A program made the position numbers and the translations under genes. This document shows positions 63,099 to 64,000 of a DNA stretch of 64,000 nucleotides, one piece after another. Below the pieces are notes generated by a model that worked only from the letters and a program-made list of their open reading frames with translations, made no database searches and was not told the origin of the DNA. Each line of letters opens with the position of its first letter. Position 1 is the first letter of the stretch. Source of the stretch: Zygaena filipendulae (taxonomy: Eukaryota; Arthropoda; Insecta; Lepidoptera; Zygaenidae); contig OU015649.1 of NCBI GenBank assembly GCA_907165275.2, forward strand, positions 1,952,001 to 2,016,000. Reading direction: 5' to 3'.

Positions 63099-64000
63099 TG
63101 TAAAGTTTATATCTCGGAACTACAAGTTACAGACCCATCGTGTTGGTACTCAAACTTCATGTTTTCGTGATATCTATGTGATCAAATATTCGATAGGCTA
63201 TATCTCGGAAACTTCAAGTTACAGACCCATCGTGTTGGTACTCAAACTTCATGTTTTCGTCATATCTATGTGATCACGTGATCAAATTTTCGATAGGCTA
63301 TATCTCGGAAACTACAAGTTACAGACCCATCGTGTTGGTACTCAAAATTTATGTTTTCGTGATATCTATGTGATCACGTGATCAAATATTCGATAGGCTA
63401 TATCTCGGAAACTACAGGTTACAGACCCATCGTGTTGGTACTCAAACTTCATGTTTTCGTCATATCTATGTGATCACGTGATCAAATATTCGATAGGCTA
63501 TATCTCGGAAACTACAAGTTACAGACCCATCGTGTTGGTACTCAAACTTCATGTTTTCGTCATATCTATGTGATCACGTGATCAAATATTCGATAGGCTA
63601 TATCTCGAAAACTACAAGTTACAGACCCATCGTGTTGGTACTCAAACTTCATGTTTTCGTCATATCTATGTGATCACGTGGTCAAATTTTCGATAGCCAA
63701 TATCTCGGAAACTACAAGTTACAGACCCATCGTGTTGGTACTCAAACTTCATGTTTTCGTCATATCTATGTGATCACGTGGTCAAATTTTCGATAGCCAA
63801 TATCTCGGAAACTACAAGTTACAGACCCATCGTGTTGGTACTCAAACTTCATGTTTTCGTGATATCTATGTGATCACGTGGTCAAATTTTCGATAGCCAA
63901 TATCTCGGAAACTACAAGTTACAGACCCATCGTGTTGGTACTCAAACTTCATGTTTTCGTCATATCTATGTGATCACGTGGTCAAATTTTCGATAGCCAA
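63099..64000 (-). repeat. 100-bp satellite array, right arm (runs off the window)
   Basis: Nine units in the opposite orientation to the left array (CAGACCCATCGTGTTGGTAC, GATATCTATGTGATCACGTG). The palindromic GATCACGTGATC form is more frequent here than in the left arm. Array continues past the end of the window. Confidence 0.92.

Noticed and set aside
48519..64000. Further EEPD1 exons
   Set aside because: I looked for the expected GFLWD-, LHL- and GDF-type segments of the EEP domain and found none on the plus strand.
1..64000. Endogenous virus or complete autonomous transposon
   Set aside because: No reverse transcriptase, integrase, DDE transposase, Rep/Helicase or capsid-type ORF of credible length was seen.

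Overview
The window is nuclear DNA of an insect, almost certainly a moth or butterfly. The evidence is AT-rich, transposon-packed introns and intergenic DNA; short coding exons with GT/AG splice sites; a eukaryotic tRNA-Ile gene; and dozens of short non-autonomous Helitron-like elements (5'-TC, GC-rich 3' hairpin, CTAG-3', between A and T) of a type known to be abundant in Lepidoptera. The species cannot be named from the sequence.

Three protein-coding genes can be read exon by exon. (1) Minus strand, 24172 down to 9435: a complete 14-exon lethal (2) giant discs / CC2D1 gene (800 residues, four DM14 domains plus a C2 domain), an endosomal regulator of ESCRT-III and Notch traffic. (2) Plus strand, 25102 to 37438: a complete 8-exon cytoplasmic dynein light intermediate chain, Dlic (482 residues, P-loop plus C-terminal adaptor-binding helix). 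The two genes diverge from a shared ~930-bp region that carries a 10-bp motif repeated in both orientations. (3) Plus strand, 45418 to 48518: the first three coding exons of an EEPD1-like gene (possible N-myristoylation site, two helix-hairpin-helix modules, start of the endonuclease/exonuclease/phosphatase fold). The rest of that gene is not in the window. The three genes have no obvious shared pathway.

Layout: 1-9.4 kb, intergenic, with Helitron-like copies, MITEs, one tRNA-Ile(AAU) at 6.07 kb, a 138-bp palindrome and a tRNA-derived SINE. 9.4-24.2 kb, lgd, whose introns hold MITEs, a hexamer array, minisatellites and a ~570-bp near-perfect intronic hairpin. 24.2-25.1 kb, divergent promoter region. 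25.1-37.4 kb, Dlic, with a 7.5-kb third intron full of mobile elements. 37.4-45.4 kb, intergenic with several TIR elements. 45.4-48.5 kb, EEPD1-like exons. 48.5-64 kb, no recognisable exon; this is repeat territory.

The last part contains the most unusual structures: a 3.3-kb element (49782-53106) whose long inverted arms are built of ~670-bp tandem units, and a larger fold-back structure (from about 57.5 kb past the window end). In the second, a 100-bp satellite array and ~760 bp of adjoining unique sequence occur as inverted arms around a ~1.4-kb centre that itself holds nested MITEs. Both have the general architecture of foldback-type elements (long inverted repeats made of tandem repeats). 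I saw no intact transposase, reverse transcriptase, integrase or viral gene anywhere.
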